Positions 56,865 to 64,000 of a stretch of DNA of 64,000 bases are shown one piece after another (position 1 is the stretch's first letter; every line of letters begins with the position of its first letter). The notes below the pieces were generated by a model. That model searched no databases. It saw only the letters and a list, made by a program, of their open reading frames with translations, and was not told the DNA's origin. The translations under genes and the position numbers were made by a program. The DNA is from Eubacterium sp. 14-2 (lineage in GTDB: Bacteria > Bacillota > Clostridia > Lachnospirales > Lachnospiraceae). The stretch is taken from the NCBI RefSeq assembly GCF_000403845.2, contig NZ_KE159568.1, positions 1,424,103-1,488,102 on the forward strand. Reading direction: 5' to 3'.

Positions 56865-57120
56865 AAATCATACCATATTTTTATGTGATTGTCCATATAC
56901 CCCCGGAGTGCCATCAGGCCTTTTTGTACAGGGTCTGCCCCAGCGAAGCGGGGGGACTCGCACAGGAGGTAAAATATTGCTGCGCAATTGTGCTAAAACG
57001 CCATACGTCCAGCATACTGCGTATGCTCTGATGTACCGCAAATGGCGCAGTAAACCGTCCAGGCCCCTCATGAGTGAGGGGGCAGGGGAGCTGAAGCGGA
57101 CCTGTCCGATTTGTCCCCCC
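56865..57120. other. Structured, apparently non-coding G+C-rich intergenic segment
   Basis: Several hairpins lie side by side: CCCC-AGCGAAGC-GGGG (56938-56954), AGCATAC-TGC-GTATGCT inside a CGCCAT/ATGGCG frame (about 57000-57046) and GCCCCTCA-TGAG-TGAGGGGGC (57063-57083). Short open frames exist on both strands but none has a ribosome binding site or family likeness. The motif TATTGCTGCGCAAT (56975-56988) also occurs at 39869-39882, which hints at a dispersed repeat. Confidence 0.45.
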
Positions 57121-57133
57121 CGATTTAAATAAA

Positions 57134-57157
57134 ATTACAATATAAATTTATTGTAAT
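57134..57157. promoter_or_regulatory. Operator-like palindrome before the DUF2975/HTH operon
   Basis: Perfect 9-bp inverted repeat ATTACAATA-TAAATT-TATTGTAAT, ending 14 nt upstream of the -35 box of a strong promoter. A likely site for the HTH regulator encoded in the operon (inference). Confidence 0.6.
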
Positions 57158-57171
57158 TCGATAAAAATATA

Positions 57172-57200
57172 TTGACATATTCAAAATTATCCTGTATTCT
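57172..57200 (+). promoter_or_regulatory. Sigma-A promoter of the DUF2975/HTH/DUF4173 operon
   Basis: TTGACA at 57172-57177, 17-nt spacer, TATTCT at 57195-57200, 60 nt before the first start codon. Confidence 0.8.
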
Positions 57201-57259
57201 GATTATAAAATAACGTTTCAGGAAACAGAAAGAATTTACAGGAACAGGGAGGGAACAGA

Positions 57260-57739
57260 ATGACTCAGACAAATTTGAGCAAATGGTTAAAAGGAATTAT
57301 CGGTGGAATTGGTGTATGCGGCGCAGTAATTTACGGTTATCTGATTCCTCTTTTCGGGAAAGAGATGGTTCGGCTGAATCCGGAATTTTCCTTCTGTTAT
57401 GTCCCCTGGCTGACAGTTATCCGGATTTCAGCAGTTCCCTGCTTTCTTATTTTGTATTTTGGATGGAAAATTTCCACGGAAATCGGCAGGGACAATTCCT
57501 TTTCCGAGGAAAATGCCAGATATCTGAAATATATTTCCGGGCTGGCACTGACTGACAGCGGATATTTTTTTCTGGCAAATCTGGTGCTGCTGCTGTTGAA
57601 TATGAATCATCCGGGAATCTTTCTGGCTTCCCTTATGGTAGAATTTGCCGGAACTGCGGTAGCGGTGGCAGCGGCTGTCCTTTCCCATCTGGTACAGAAA
57701 GCGGCGGATATTCAGAAAGAAAATGAACTGACAATTTAG
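57260..57739 (+). CDS. DUF2975 membrane protein
   Basis: 159 aa with four membrane helices (IIGGIGVCGAVIYGYLIPL; WLTVIRISAVPCFLILYFG; YISGLALTDSGYFFLANLVLLLL; GIFLASLMVEFAGTAVAVAAAVL) and the FSEENARYLKYIS motif between helices 2 and 3 that is characteristic of DUF2975. These proteins are usually encoded with a YozG-type HTH protein, as here. Function unknown. Confidence 0.88.
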   Translation: MTQTNLSKWLKGIIGGIGVCGAVIYGYLIPLFGKEMVRLNPEFSFCYVPWLTVIRISAVPCFLILYFGWKISTEIGRDNSFSEENARYLKYISGLALTDSGYFFLANLVLLLLNMNHPGIFLASLMVEFAGTAVAVAAAVLSHLVQKAADIQKENELTI

Positions 57740-57780
57740 AAGAAAAGGAACCGGGCAGTGGAAACCGGAAGGGAGGATAC

Positions 57781-57996
57781 ATGGCGATTATTATCAATAT
57801 AGACGTAATGCTTGCCAGACGGAAAATGAGTGTGACAGAGCTTTCCGGGAAAGTGGGAATTACCATGGCAAACATTTCAATTCTGAAAAATGGAAAAGCA
57901 AAAGCAATTAAAGTGGATACTCTGGATAAAATCTGCAGAGCCCTGGACTGTCAGCCAGGTGATATTCTGGAATGGAGGGACGAAGATGAGCAGTGA
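57781..57996 (+). CDS. Small XRE-type HTH regulator (YozG-like)
   Basis: 71 aa, almost nothing but a Cro/CI helix-turn-helix (MLARRKMSVTELSGKVGITM, ISILKNGKAKAIKVDTLDKI, CRALDCQPGDILEW). Typical partner of DUF2975 proteins; probably represses or senses through the upstream membrane protein. 41 nt after the DUF2975 gene; its last 11 nt overlap the next gene. Confidence 0.92.
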   Translation: MAIIINIDVMLARRKMSVTELSGKVGITMANISILKNGKAKAIKVDTLDKICRALDCQPGDILEWRDEDEQ

Positions 57997-59635
57997 ATAC
58001 AATGACAGGTCAAAACAGGAGAACATACCCGAAAACCTGCTGTCAGCAGAGGAACAGAAGCCTGTAAATCATGCTGAGCCGGAAGAAGCGGTAATGGATA
58101 ATCATGCCCTGGTACAGGAAGTGAAACCGGTAAATCCGATTATGAAAGAAAATGTCCCCTATTTTACCGGGCTGGCTCTGATTTACAGCCTGTGTTTTGC
58201 AGTGGCTTTTTATCGGAATTTTATGGGAATTACCTATCCCCTGATAACAGCTGTGACTCTGGCAGTCTGCATATTATTTTTGCGGAAAAATCAGATTCCC
58301 TGGCAGAAATCCAACTGGTGGTATGTGGGCGGAAGTATTCTGCTGGGCGTCAGCACAGTTTTCACTGCAAATGAATTCGTGATATTTTTCAACACGGTGG
58401 GTATTCTTCTTCTGATTACCGTATTTATGATACGTCAGTTTTATCAGGATGAAAACTGGAGCTTTGGACAGTATCTCTGTAATATTCTGTTTCTGTATCT
58501 CTGTATGATACCGGAGGCTGCAAGCCCTTTTATACATGGAGGAACATATCTGGAAAGAAACAGAAAAACAGAGAAAAAAAGAAAGAATAGCAGATACATT
58601 TTACTTGGAATTATAATAGGAATTCCCATGCTTCTGGCAGTAACAGGGCTTTTGAGCAGTGCAGACCAGATATTTTCCCGGCTTGTGGGAGAACTGTTCC
58701 ATAATCTGTGGGGCCAGATTTTGTTTTCGCCGAATCTGTGCCTGGTACTGATACTGATTATTCTGGGATTTTTTGGAATTTACTGTTTTTTATCGGCTCT
58801 GACTCTGAATAATATGCCGGAATGGAAACAGGAAAAGAAAAAGAAAAATCCGGTGACAGCCATTACGTTTCTGTCCATGGTCACAGCGGTATATCTGGTT
58901 TTTTGCATCATACAGGTGATGTTTCTGTTTACTGGCGGAAAACTGCTGCCGGAAGGCTATACCTATGCAGAATACGCACATCAGGGATTTTTCCAGCTGC
59001 TGCTGGTATGCTTTTTTAATCTGGTACTGGTGTTTGTGTGTCTGTCTGTGTTTCAGAGAAACCGGTTTCTGAATCTGCTTTTGATGGTGTTTTCCGGCTG
59101 TACCTGTGTTATGACAGTCTCCAGCGGATTCCGGATACTGCTGTATATTTCCGTATATCACCTGAGTTTTCTGCGGATACTTGTACTTTGGTTTCTGGCG
59201 GTACTGCTGGTTCTGATGGCAGGAGTAATGGTCAGTATCCGAAAAGAAAATTTCAGGCTGTTTCGGTACTGCACAGTGGTTGTTACCGTATGTTATCTGA
59301 TTTTTTCTTTCGGAAGAGTGGAACATCTGATTGCCTCTTATAATATATCCAGGATGGGTGAAACCATCAGTTACGGGGATATTGTTTATCTTTCACATCT
59401 GTCTGCAGACGCAGTTCCAGCTCTGAGCCAGTGTCAGGTTGAACATGAAAACTGCAGTCAGGCATACGAAAGGGATTATGATACAGGATGCAGAAGATGC
59501 AGGCTGGAGCAGCGGTTTCAGGAAATTCTGGGCTCCACAGCAGACATGAATTTTCGAACCTTTCATTTTTCAAAATACAGAGCATTAAAAGCCGCAGAAA
59601 AATATTTACAGATTGGCCTGCATCCGGTATTATAA
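57986..59635 (+). CDS. DUF4173 polytopic membrane protein
   Basis: 549 aa; the ATG at 57986 lies inside the end of the HTH gene, so the two are translationally coupled. After a hydrophilic, Glu-rich N-terminus of about 55 residues come about ten membrane helices (e.g. VSTVFTANEFVIFFNTVGILLLITVFMI, NPVTAITFLSMVTAVYLVFCIIQ split by loops). The block LPEGYTYAEYAHQGFFQLL is typical of DUF4173. The C-terminal 100 residues are extracytoplasmic or cytoplasmic with several Cys (CQVEHENCSQAYERDYDTGC). Function unknown. Confidence 0.85.
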   Translation: MSSEYNDRSKQENIPENLLSAEEQKPVNHAEPEEAVMDNHALVQEVKPVNPIMKENVPYFTGLALIYSLCFAVAFYRNFMGITYPLITAVTLAVCILFLRKNQIPWQKSNWWYVGGSILLGVSTVFTANEFVIFFNTVGILLLITVFMIRQFYQDENWSFGQYLCNILFLYLCMIPEAASPFIHGGTYLERNRKTEKKRKNSRYILLGIIIGIPMLLAVTGLLSSADQIFSRLVGELFHNLWGQILFSPNLCLVLILIILGFFGIYCFLSALTLNNMPEWKQEKKKKNPVTAITFLSMVTAVYLVFCIIQVMFLFTGGKLLPEGYTYAEYAHQGFFQLLLVCFFNLVLVFVCLSVFQRNRFLNLLLMVFSGCTCVMTVSSGFRILLYISVYHLSFLRILVLWFLAVLLVLMAGVMVSIRKENFRLFRYCTVVVTVCYLIFSFGRVEHLIASYNISRMGETISYGDIVYLSHLSADAVPALSQCQVEHENCSQAYERDYDTGCRRCRLEQRFQEILGSTADMNFRTFHFSKYRALKAAEKYLQIGLHPVL

Positions 59636-59675
59636 AAACAGATGCCGTTCACGTTAATTTGGAAGGAGAAACATC

Positions 59676-60521
59676 ATGATTCGAACAGTTTCAGCCGAAG
59701 AAATTACAACTAATATCAGAGAAATGTGCATAGAGGCCAATTATTATCTCTCCGGTGATATGAAGGATGCGCTGAATCAGGCAGCAGAACAGGAACAGGC
59801 GCTTTTGGGCAGAAAAATTCTGAATCAGCTTCAGGAAAATCTGAAAATTGCCGGGGAAGAGATGATTCCCATCTGTCAGGATACGGGTATGGCTGTGGTA
59901 TTTGTGGAACTGGGGCAGGATGTTCATGTGGAAGGCGGGCTGTTGGAAGACGCTGTCAACGAAGGAGTGCGCCAGGGATATCTGGAAGGATTTCTGAGAA
60001 AATCCGTAGTGGGGGATCCGATTATTCGTGAAAATACCGGAGATAATACGCCGGCAGTGATTCATTATCAGATTACAGCGGGAGATAAAGTAAAACTTAC
60101 ACTGGCTCCAAAGGGGTTTGGCAGCGAAAATATGAGCCGGGTCTTCATGCTGAAGCCTGCAGATGGTATTGAAGGAGTAAAAGACGCTGTGCTGACCGCG
60201 GTAAAGGACGCCGGGCCCAATGCCTGTCCGCCCATGGTAGTAGGAGTGGGAATAGGAGGAACCTTTGAAAAATGTGCGGTTCTTGCCAAAAAAGCCCTTA
60301 CCAGGCCGGTAAATGAGTGTTCAGAAGTACCCTGGGTGAAAGAGCTGGAAACAGAACTTCTGGAAAAGATCAACTGTCTTGGAATCGGGCCGGGAGGGCT
60401 GGGAGGGACCACCACAGCTTTTGCGGTGAATATCAATACCTGGCCCACACATATTGCGGGGCTTCCTGTAGCAGTTAATATCTGCTGCCATGTGAACCGT
60501 CATGTGGTTCGGGAACTGTAA
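59676..60521 (+). CDS. Class I fumarate hydratase alpha subunit
   Basis: 281 aa catalytic subunit of the two-subunit iron-sulfur fumarase (or L(+)-tartrate dehydratase, which shares the fold). Cluster cysteines in ICQDTGMAVVF, NACPPMVVGVGIGG and VNICCHVNRH; GDNTPAVIHYQI as in fumarases. GGAAGGAG stands before the ATG. The beta-subunit ATG follows the stop directly. Confidence 0.93.
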   Translation: MIRTVSAEEITTNIREMCIEANYYLSGDMKDALNQAAEQEQALLGRKILNQLQENLKIAGEEMIPICQDTGMAVVFVELGQDVHVEGGLLEDAVNEGVRQGYLEGFLRKSVVGDPIIRENTGDNTPAVIHYQITAGDKVKLTLAPKGFGSENMSRVFMLKPADGIEGVKDAVLTAVKDAGPNACPPMVVGVGIGGTFEKCAVLAKKALTRPVNECSEVPWVKELETELLEKINCLGIGPGGLGGTTTAFAVNINTWPTHIAGLPVAVNICCHVNRHVVREL

Positions 60522-61262
60522 ATGCCGAAAGGCAGCAATTATGCAGAAAGGTTGGCTTTAAGGCGCGGGCAGCATGCAATGCGCCGGAAAATATTTTCCA
60601 AAAGCCTGGTGAGAAAAATGGATCAGTATATTACAATGCCTGTTACCGCAGAAATCGCAGACAATCTTCATGCCGGGGATTATGTTTATCTCAGCGGAAC
60701 CCTCTACGTGGCCAGAGATGCCGCTCATAAACGACTGGTGGAGCTGTTGGAGCAGACAGAAAAAGAGTATTATGAACAACTGGCCGGCGCAGGCGGAAAC
60801 AGACAGAATCTGACAGAGCCAGAACAGGAGGAGCTTGCAGGAAAACTGAGAGAAGCCCTTCCTTTTCCCATTGAGAATGCAACAGTTTATTATATGGGGC
60901 CTTCTCCTGCACGGGATGGACGCCCGATTGGTTCTGCGGGACCTACCACAGCAAGCCGCATGGATAAATATGCCCCGCGCCTGTTGGATTTGGGCCAGAA
61001 AGCCATGATTGGAAAAGGAAAACGTACCCAGGAGGTAAAAGAAGCTGTTATGCGCAACCATGGAGTTTATTTTGCAGCAGTGGGTGGCGCAGGCGCCCTT
61101 CTTTCAAAATGTATCCGAAAATCAGAAACAGTGTGCTATGAAGATCTGGGTGCAGAAGCTGTTTTAAAGCTGGAAGTGGAAAATTTTCCAGTGATTGTGG
61201 TAATTGACAGCGAAGGAAACAATCTCTACGATTCAGCAGCCGGAGAATATGAAAAAAAGTAA
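60522..61262 (+). CDS. Class I fumarate hydratase beta subunit
   Basis: 246 aa from the ATG that abuts the alpha stop codon (TAAATG). Family blocks: ITMPVTAEIADNLHAGDYVYLSG, YYMGPSPARDGRPIGSAGPTTASRMD and VFFAAVGGAGALLSK-type FAAVGGAGALLSKCI. Most homologues begin at about M33 (MDQYITMPVT, ATG 60618), so the first about 32 basic residues are either a real extension or the start is downstream; neither site has a strong ribosome binding site. The stop codon is part of the terminator stem. Confidence 0.92.
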   Translation: MPKGSNYAERLALRRGQHAMRRKIFSKSLVRKMDQYITMPVTAEIADNLHAGDYVYLSGTLYVARDAAHKRLVELLEQTEKEYYEQLAGAGGNRQNLTEPEQEELAGKLREALPFPIENATVYYMGPSPARDGRPIGSAGPTTASRMDKYAPRLLDLGQKAMIGKGKRTQEVKEAVMRNHGVYFAAVGGAGALLSKCIRKSETVCYEDLGAEAVLKLEVENFPVIVVIDSEGNNLYDSAAGEYEKK

Positions 61263-61287
61263 ATCCTGCATTGCAGGATTCTTTTTT
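61262..61287 (+). terminator. Terminator of the fumarase operon
   Basis: AATCCTGC-ATT-GCAGGATT followed by C and six T. The stem begins within the stop codon of the beta subunit. Confidence 0.85.
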
Positions 61288-61362
61288 ATCTTATAGGAAA
61301 GACCTTGTCCCGCTAAAGCGTGAAAGTGTTTTCCTGTAAGATAAAAATAATTATGCGCATAG
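61283..61362. repeat. Nested palindromic intergenic repeat, copy B
   Basis: Outer arms 61283-61300 and 61330-61347 (18 bp, one G-U type mismatch; core ATCTTATAGGAAA), inner hairpin CGC-TAAA-GCG, tail AATAATTATGCGC, then a GCGCATAGCGC palindrome and a T-tract. Very similar to copy A, including the GACCTTGTC and GCGTGAAAGT segments. Confidence 0.85.
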
Positions 61363-61425
61363 CGCTTTCTTTTTTATACATAATATATAAAAACATCAGG
61401 GATATGAGAAAAAGTATAGTTAAAC

Positions 61426-61454
61426 TTGACGTATTATCCATAATAAAGTAATAT
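61426..61454 (+). promoter_or_regulatory. Sigma-A promoter of chemoreceptor 2
   Basis: TTGACG at 61426-61431, 17-nt spacer, TAATAT at 61449-61454, 86 nt before the ATG. The leader shows no recognised riboswitch. Confidence 0.75.
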
Positions 61455-61540
61455 ATGATTGTGGAAGTTTCTGAGTTTCACCAGGAAGTAAGGGGATTTT
61501 CAGGAAATCCTGAACTTTACAGAGGGAAAGAGGAAATGTT

Positions 61541-63211
61541 ATGGAAAAAAACAGTCAGTCATATCAGTTAAAGAAAATAGTCAGTCAGTCGATTATAGCA
61601 GTTGCAGTGGGAGCAGTGTTGCTTTTACTTTCCCTGGGAACCAATTTATGGATGGGGAAAGTAACGGATGAAGAACTTGAAACGACTACTTATCTGAATC
61701 AGTATCGCCTGGGCTCCAAGACACTGACATATGCGGTGCAGGCATATGCTTCTACCGGGGCACAGAAATATTATGATGCCTATATGAAGGAACTGAACGA
61801 AGATAAAAACCGCGATATTGCCTGGGCAGGGCTGAAGAAAAATCATATTACGGATAAAGAGTGGAAAACCATGAATCAGATTGCAGAGTTTTCTGACGGT
61901 CTGGTTCCGCTGGAAGAAGAAGCCATGGCTTCGGCAGGAAAGGGAGATATTGAGTCTGCCAGAAATTACGTGTTCGGAGAAGAATACGGGAATACCACCG
62001 AACAGATTAACGATCTTACAGATACGGTGATAACACAGATTCAGACACGGATAAATAATTCTAAAATAAAACTGAGAGTTTTTCAGGTTGGGGTAGAAAT
62101 TTTATTTGCTCTGTCTTTTCTGTACCTGATTTTTCAGATTGTAAAAATTGTGAAATTTTCCAGAGAGAAGCTGTTATCTCCTATTATAAAAGTATCAGAA
62201 CAGATGATGATACTGGCAGAAGGAAATTTTCATGAGGATTTTGAAATAGAAGAAGATGAAAGCGAAGTAGGAAGAATGGCCGGCGCCATTATACATATGA
62301 AGGGAAGCATCACAGGTATGATCCGGGAAATTTCTGATATCCTGGAAAATATGGGAGACGGCAATTATAATTTTGAGATTCATCAGGAATATGTGGGTGA
62401 ATACGGTCAGATTAAAGAGTCCTTCCTGAAAATCAGTGAAAAAATGCGGGAAACTCTGGGAACCATTCGGGAAGTTTCCATGCAGATTGACAGCGGCTCC
62501 GAGCAGTTGTCCTGTGCTGCAGTGGATCTGGCAGAAGGAAGTATGGAGCAGGCCGGAAAAGTCTCTGATCTGGTAGGCCTGATGAACGATATGTATCAGA
62601 GTATGGAAAACAGTGCGTCCGAGGCGGCAAAAACTGTGGAAATTTCCACCCGTGCGGGCCGGGTACTGGAAGCAGGTAATACAAAGATGCAGAATTTAAA
62701 GGAAGCCATCAGTGAAATCAGCAGTTGTTCAGAAGAAATTGGTAAAATTATCAGTACCATTGAAGATATTGCCTCTCAGACGAATCTTCTTTCCTTAAAT
62801 GCGGCCATAGAAGCTGCACGGGCGGGAGAAGCCGGCAAAGGATTTGCCATTGTGGCAGACCAGGTGAAAAACCTGGCGGATGAATCTGCCAAAGCAGCAG
62901 GTGAGACAGATAAGCTGATTGAGAGGACGGTGCTGGCAGTAGACAGAGGTATAGCCATTGCCGATGAAACAGTTGTCAGCATGGATGAGGTAATGGTGGG
63001 AGCCAGAGAAGCCACCGGAAAAATGGGAAAAATGTCAGAGATTCTCACCGGTGATGTGAGGAATATGCATCAGATTAATGAAAGTGTGATGCGTATTGCT
63101 GAAATTGTGGACAGTAATTCGGCTGCTTCTCAGGAAACAGCGGCGGTTAGTCAGGAACAGAAAGCACAGGTGGAAACCATGGTGGGCCTGATGGACAAAT
63201 TTAATGTCTGA
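61541..63211 (+). CDS. Methyl-accepting chemotaxis protein with four-helix-bundle sensor
   Basis: 556 aa. Membrane helix about residues 16-36 ([20 protein letters not shown]), helical extracellular domain about 37-180 (4HB/HBM type, Gln/Glu-rich helices such as [19 protein letters not shown]), second helix about 183-205 ([17 protein letters not shown]), HAMP region, a second HAMP-like segment ([18 protein letters not shown]) and signalling domain with [20 protein letters not shown] hairpin. Ligand unknown. Single gene with own promoter. Confidence 0.95.
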   Translation: MEKNSQSYQLKKIVSQSIIAVAVGAVLLLLSLGTNLWMGKVTDEELETTTYLNQYRLGSKTLTYAVQAYASTGAQKYYDAYMKELNEDKNRDIAWAGLKKNHITDKEWKTMNQIAEFSDGLVPLEEEAMASAGKGDIESARNYVFGEEYGNTTEQINDLTDTVITQIQTRINNSKIKLRVFQVGVEILFALSFLYLIFQIVKIVKFSREKLLSPIIKVSEQMMILAEGNFHEDFEIEEDESEVGRMAGAIIHMKGSITGMIREISDILENMGDGNYNFEIHQEYVGEYGQIKESFLKISEKMRETLGTIREVSMQIDSGSEQLSCAAVDLAEGSMEQAGKVSDLVGLMNDMYQSMENSASEAAKTVEISTRAGRVLEAGNTKMQNLKEAISEISSCSEEIGKIISTIEDIASQTNLLSLNAAIEAARAGEAGKGFAIVADQVKNLADESAKAAGETDKLIERTVLAVDRGIAIADETVVSMDEVMVGAREATGKMGKMSEILTGDVRNMHQINESVMRIAEIVDSNSAASQETAAVSQEQKAQVETMVGLMDKFNV

Positions 63212-63241
63212 AATGTTTTTAATAAAAATTCAAAAATACCC

Positions 63242-63270
63242 TTGACAAATGTAATTTTATTTAGTAGAAT
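63242..63270 (+). promoter_or_regulatory. Promoter of tRNA-Ser
   Basis: TTGACA at 63242-63247, 17-nt spacer, TAGAAT at 63265-63270, about 52 nt before the tRNA. Confidence 0.8.
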
Positions 63271-63322
63271 AGGCAATGCGTTATGACGCAGGTGACAATT
63301 TTACAGCGAAAAATGTCAGTTC

Positions 63323-63410
63323 GGAGAAATACTCAAGAGGCCGAAGAGGTGCCCCTGCTAAGGGTATAGGTCGGGTGACCGGCGCGAGGGTTCGAATCCC
63401 TCTTTCTCCG
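63323..63410 (+). tRNA. tRNA-Ser(GCT)
   Basis: 88 nt. Acceptor stem GGAGAAA/TTTCTCC with discriminator G, anticodon loop CTGCTAA (anticodon GCT, reads AGC/AGU), long class II variable arm (TCGGGTGACCGG region), T arm GAGGGTTCGAATCCCTC. CCA is not encoded. Confidence 0.95.
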
Positions 63411-63424
63411 TTCCATATTTTGGA

Positions 63425-63462
63425 CAATCCCTTTTGCACAGGCAAAAGGGATTGCATTTCTG
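63425..63462 (+). terminator. Terminator after tRNA-Ser
   Basis: 12-bp stem CAATCCCTTTTG/CAAAAGGGATTG with a 6-nt loop, followed by CATTTCTG; strong stem, weak T-tract. Confidence 0.7.
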
Positions 63463-63539
63463 AGAATTGTTGCTTTTTCTGAAAAGTTTTCATTTCGGAA
63501 AGCCAGTCAGAAAAAAATAAAAAAAGATGAAAAAAGTCA

Positions 63540-63568
63540 TTGACAGACAGGCGAAGATGTGCTAAGAT
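63540..63568 (+). promoter_or_regulatory. rRNA operon promoter
   Basis: TTGACA at 63540-63545, 17-nt spacer, TAAGAT at 63563-63568. An A-tract rich stretch (63510-63537) directly upstream has the look of an UP element. A leader of about 235 nt follows, with CCTTGATAACTGAACAGTG near 63605, a sequence commonly seen before 16S genes in Clostridia. Confidence 0.85.
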
Positions 63569-63802
63569 ATAGAAGTTGTCGCCTGAGGGAGATGACAGAG
63601 GGAACCTTGATAACTGAACAGTGAAATAACCTTGAAAGATTCAGAGAGTTTCTGTCTGGGAACAGACAGGAAGCCATCGGAAGATGGCGGATATTCAAGA
63701 AGAACAGCATTCGATAAAAAGATGCGACCTAAAACAGTAAAGAAAGCCAGATAAGAGCGGAGGCCTCGGGAAAGAGGAAGAAGCAGGACTGGCCGGAACG
63801 AA

Positions 63803-64000
<198 letters not shown>

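Noticed and set aside
56868..57071. Small minus-strand frame in the intergenic region before the DUF2975 operon
   Set aside because: Runs through several strong hairpins, lacks a ribosome binding site and has no recognisable protein features.
61455..61540. Possible c-di-GMP or other riboswitch before chemoreceptor 2
   Set aside because: No conserved aptamer core could be found in the 86-nt leader.

Overview
The window comes from a low-to-middling G+C Gram-positive anaerobe, most likely a gut Lachnospiraceae (Clostridium cluster XIVa). Grounds: the 5' end of the 16S gene at the right edge, AGGAGG-type ribosome binding sites before almost every gene, class B sortase, lipoproteins and VanRS-like kinase/regulator pairs, and the DUF2975/YozG-type/DUF4173 set. 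Family names are from memory of the families, no search was run.

Layout. 1-4.6 kb: end-truncated gyrB and complete gyrA. 4.6-16.3 kb: an Uma2-type nuclease, then two giant secreted beta-helix/Listeria-Bacteroides-repeat surface proteins whose last 1.5 kb are almost identical DNA, followed at once by a class B sortase that probably anchors them. 16.3-24.8 kb: chemoreceptor, a convergent ABC-class ATPase, XpaC- and TelA-like genes, and a two-component system. 24.9-33.0 kb: a nuclease relic and a tightly packed seven-gene operon (two paralogous lipoproteins, two ABC permeases, ATPase, membrane-anchored secreted protein, stand-alone MacB-core-like protein). 33.2-35.8 kb, minus strand: a cobalamin-riboswitch-controlled BtuFCD-type transporter in which both the ATPase and the binding protein carry disabling deletions.

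36.1-55.7 kb: a complete B12-dependent 1,2-propanediol microcompartment locus. A PocR-domain pseudokinase-like protein and an AraC-type regulator with an altered receiver come first, then pduQ, then a long operon pduA-B-C-D-E-G-H-K-J-L-eutJ-(flavoprotein)-N-O-P-S-T-U-V ending at a strong terminator. The gene order pduK-J-L-eutJ-X-N-O-P resembles the Listeria locus. Diol dehydratase (PduCDE) makes propionaldehyde inside a shell of PduA/B/J/K/N/T/U; PduP/PduL convert it to propionyl-phosphate and PduQ to propanol; PduG/H, PduO and PduS keep the B12 cofactor active. pduF, pduW and pduX are not in the window.

55.8-64 kb: a CorA-like membrane protein, a DUF2975/HTH/DUF4173 operon with a neat operator-like palindrome, two-subunit class I fumarase, a second chemoreceptor, tRNA-Ser(GCT), and an rrn promoter with the start of 16S rRNA. 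Intergenic spaces after several 3' ends carry copies of one nested palindromic repeat family (18.46, 39.79, 39.92, 61.28 kb).
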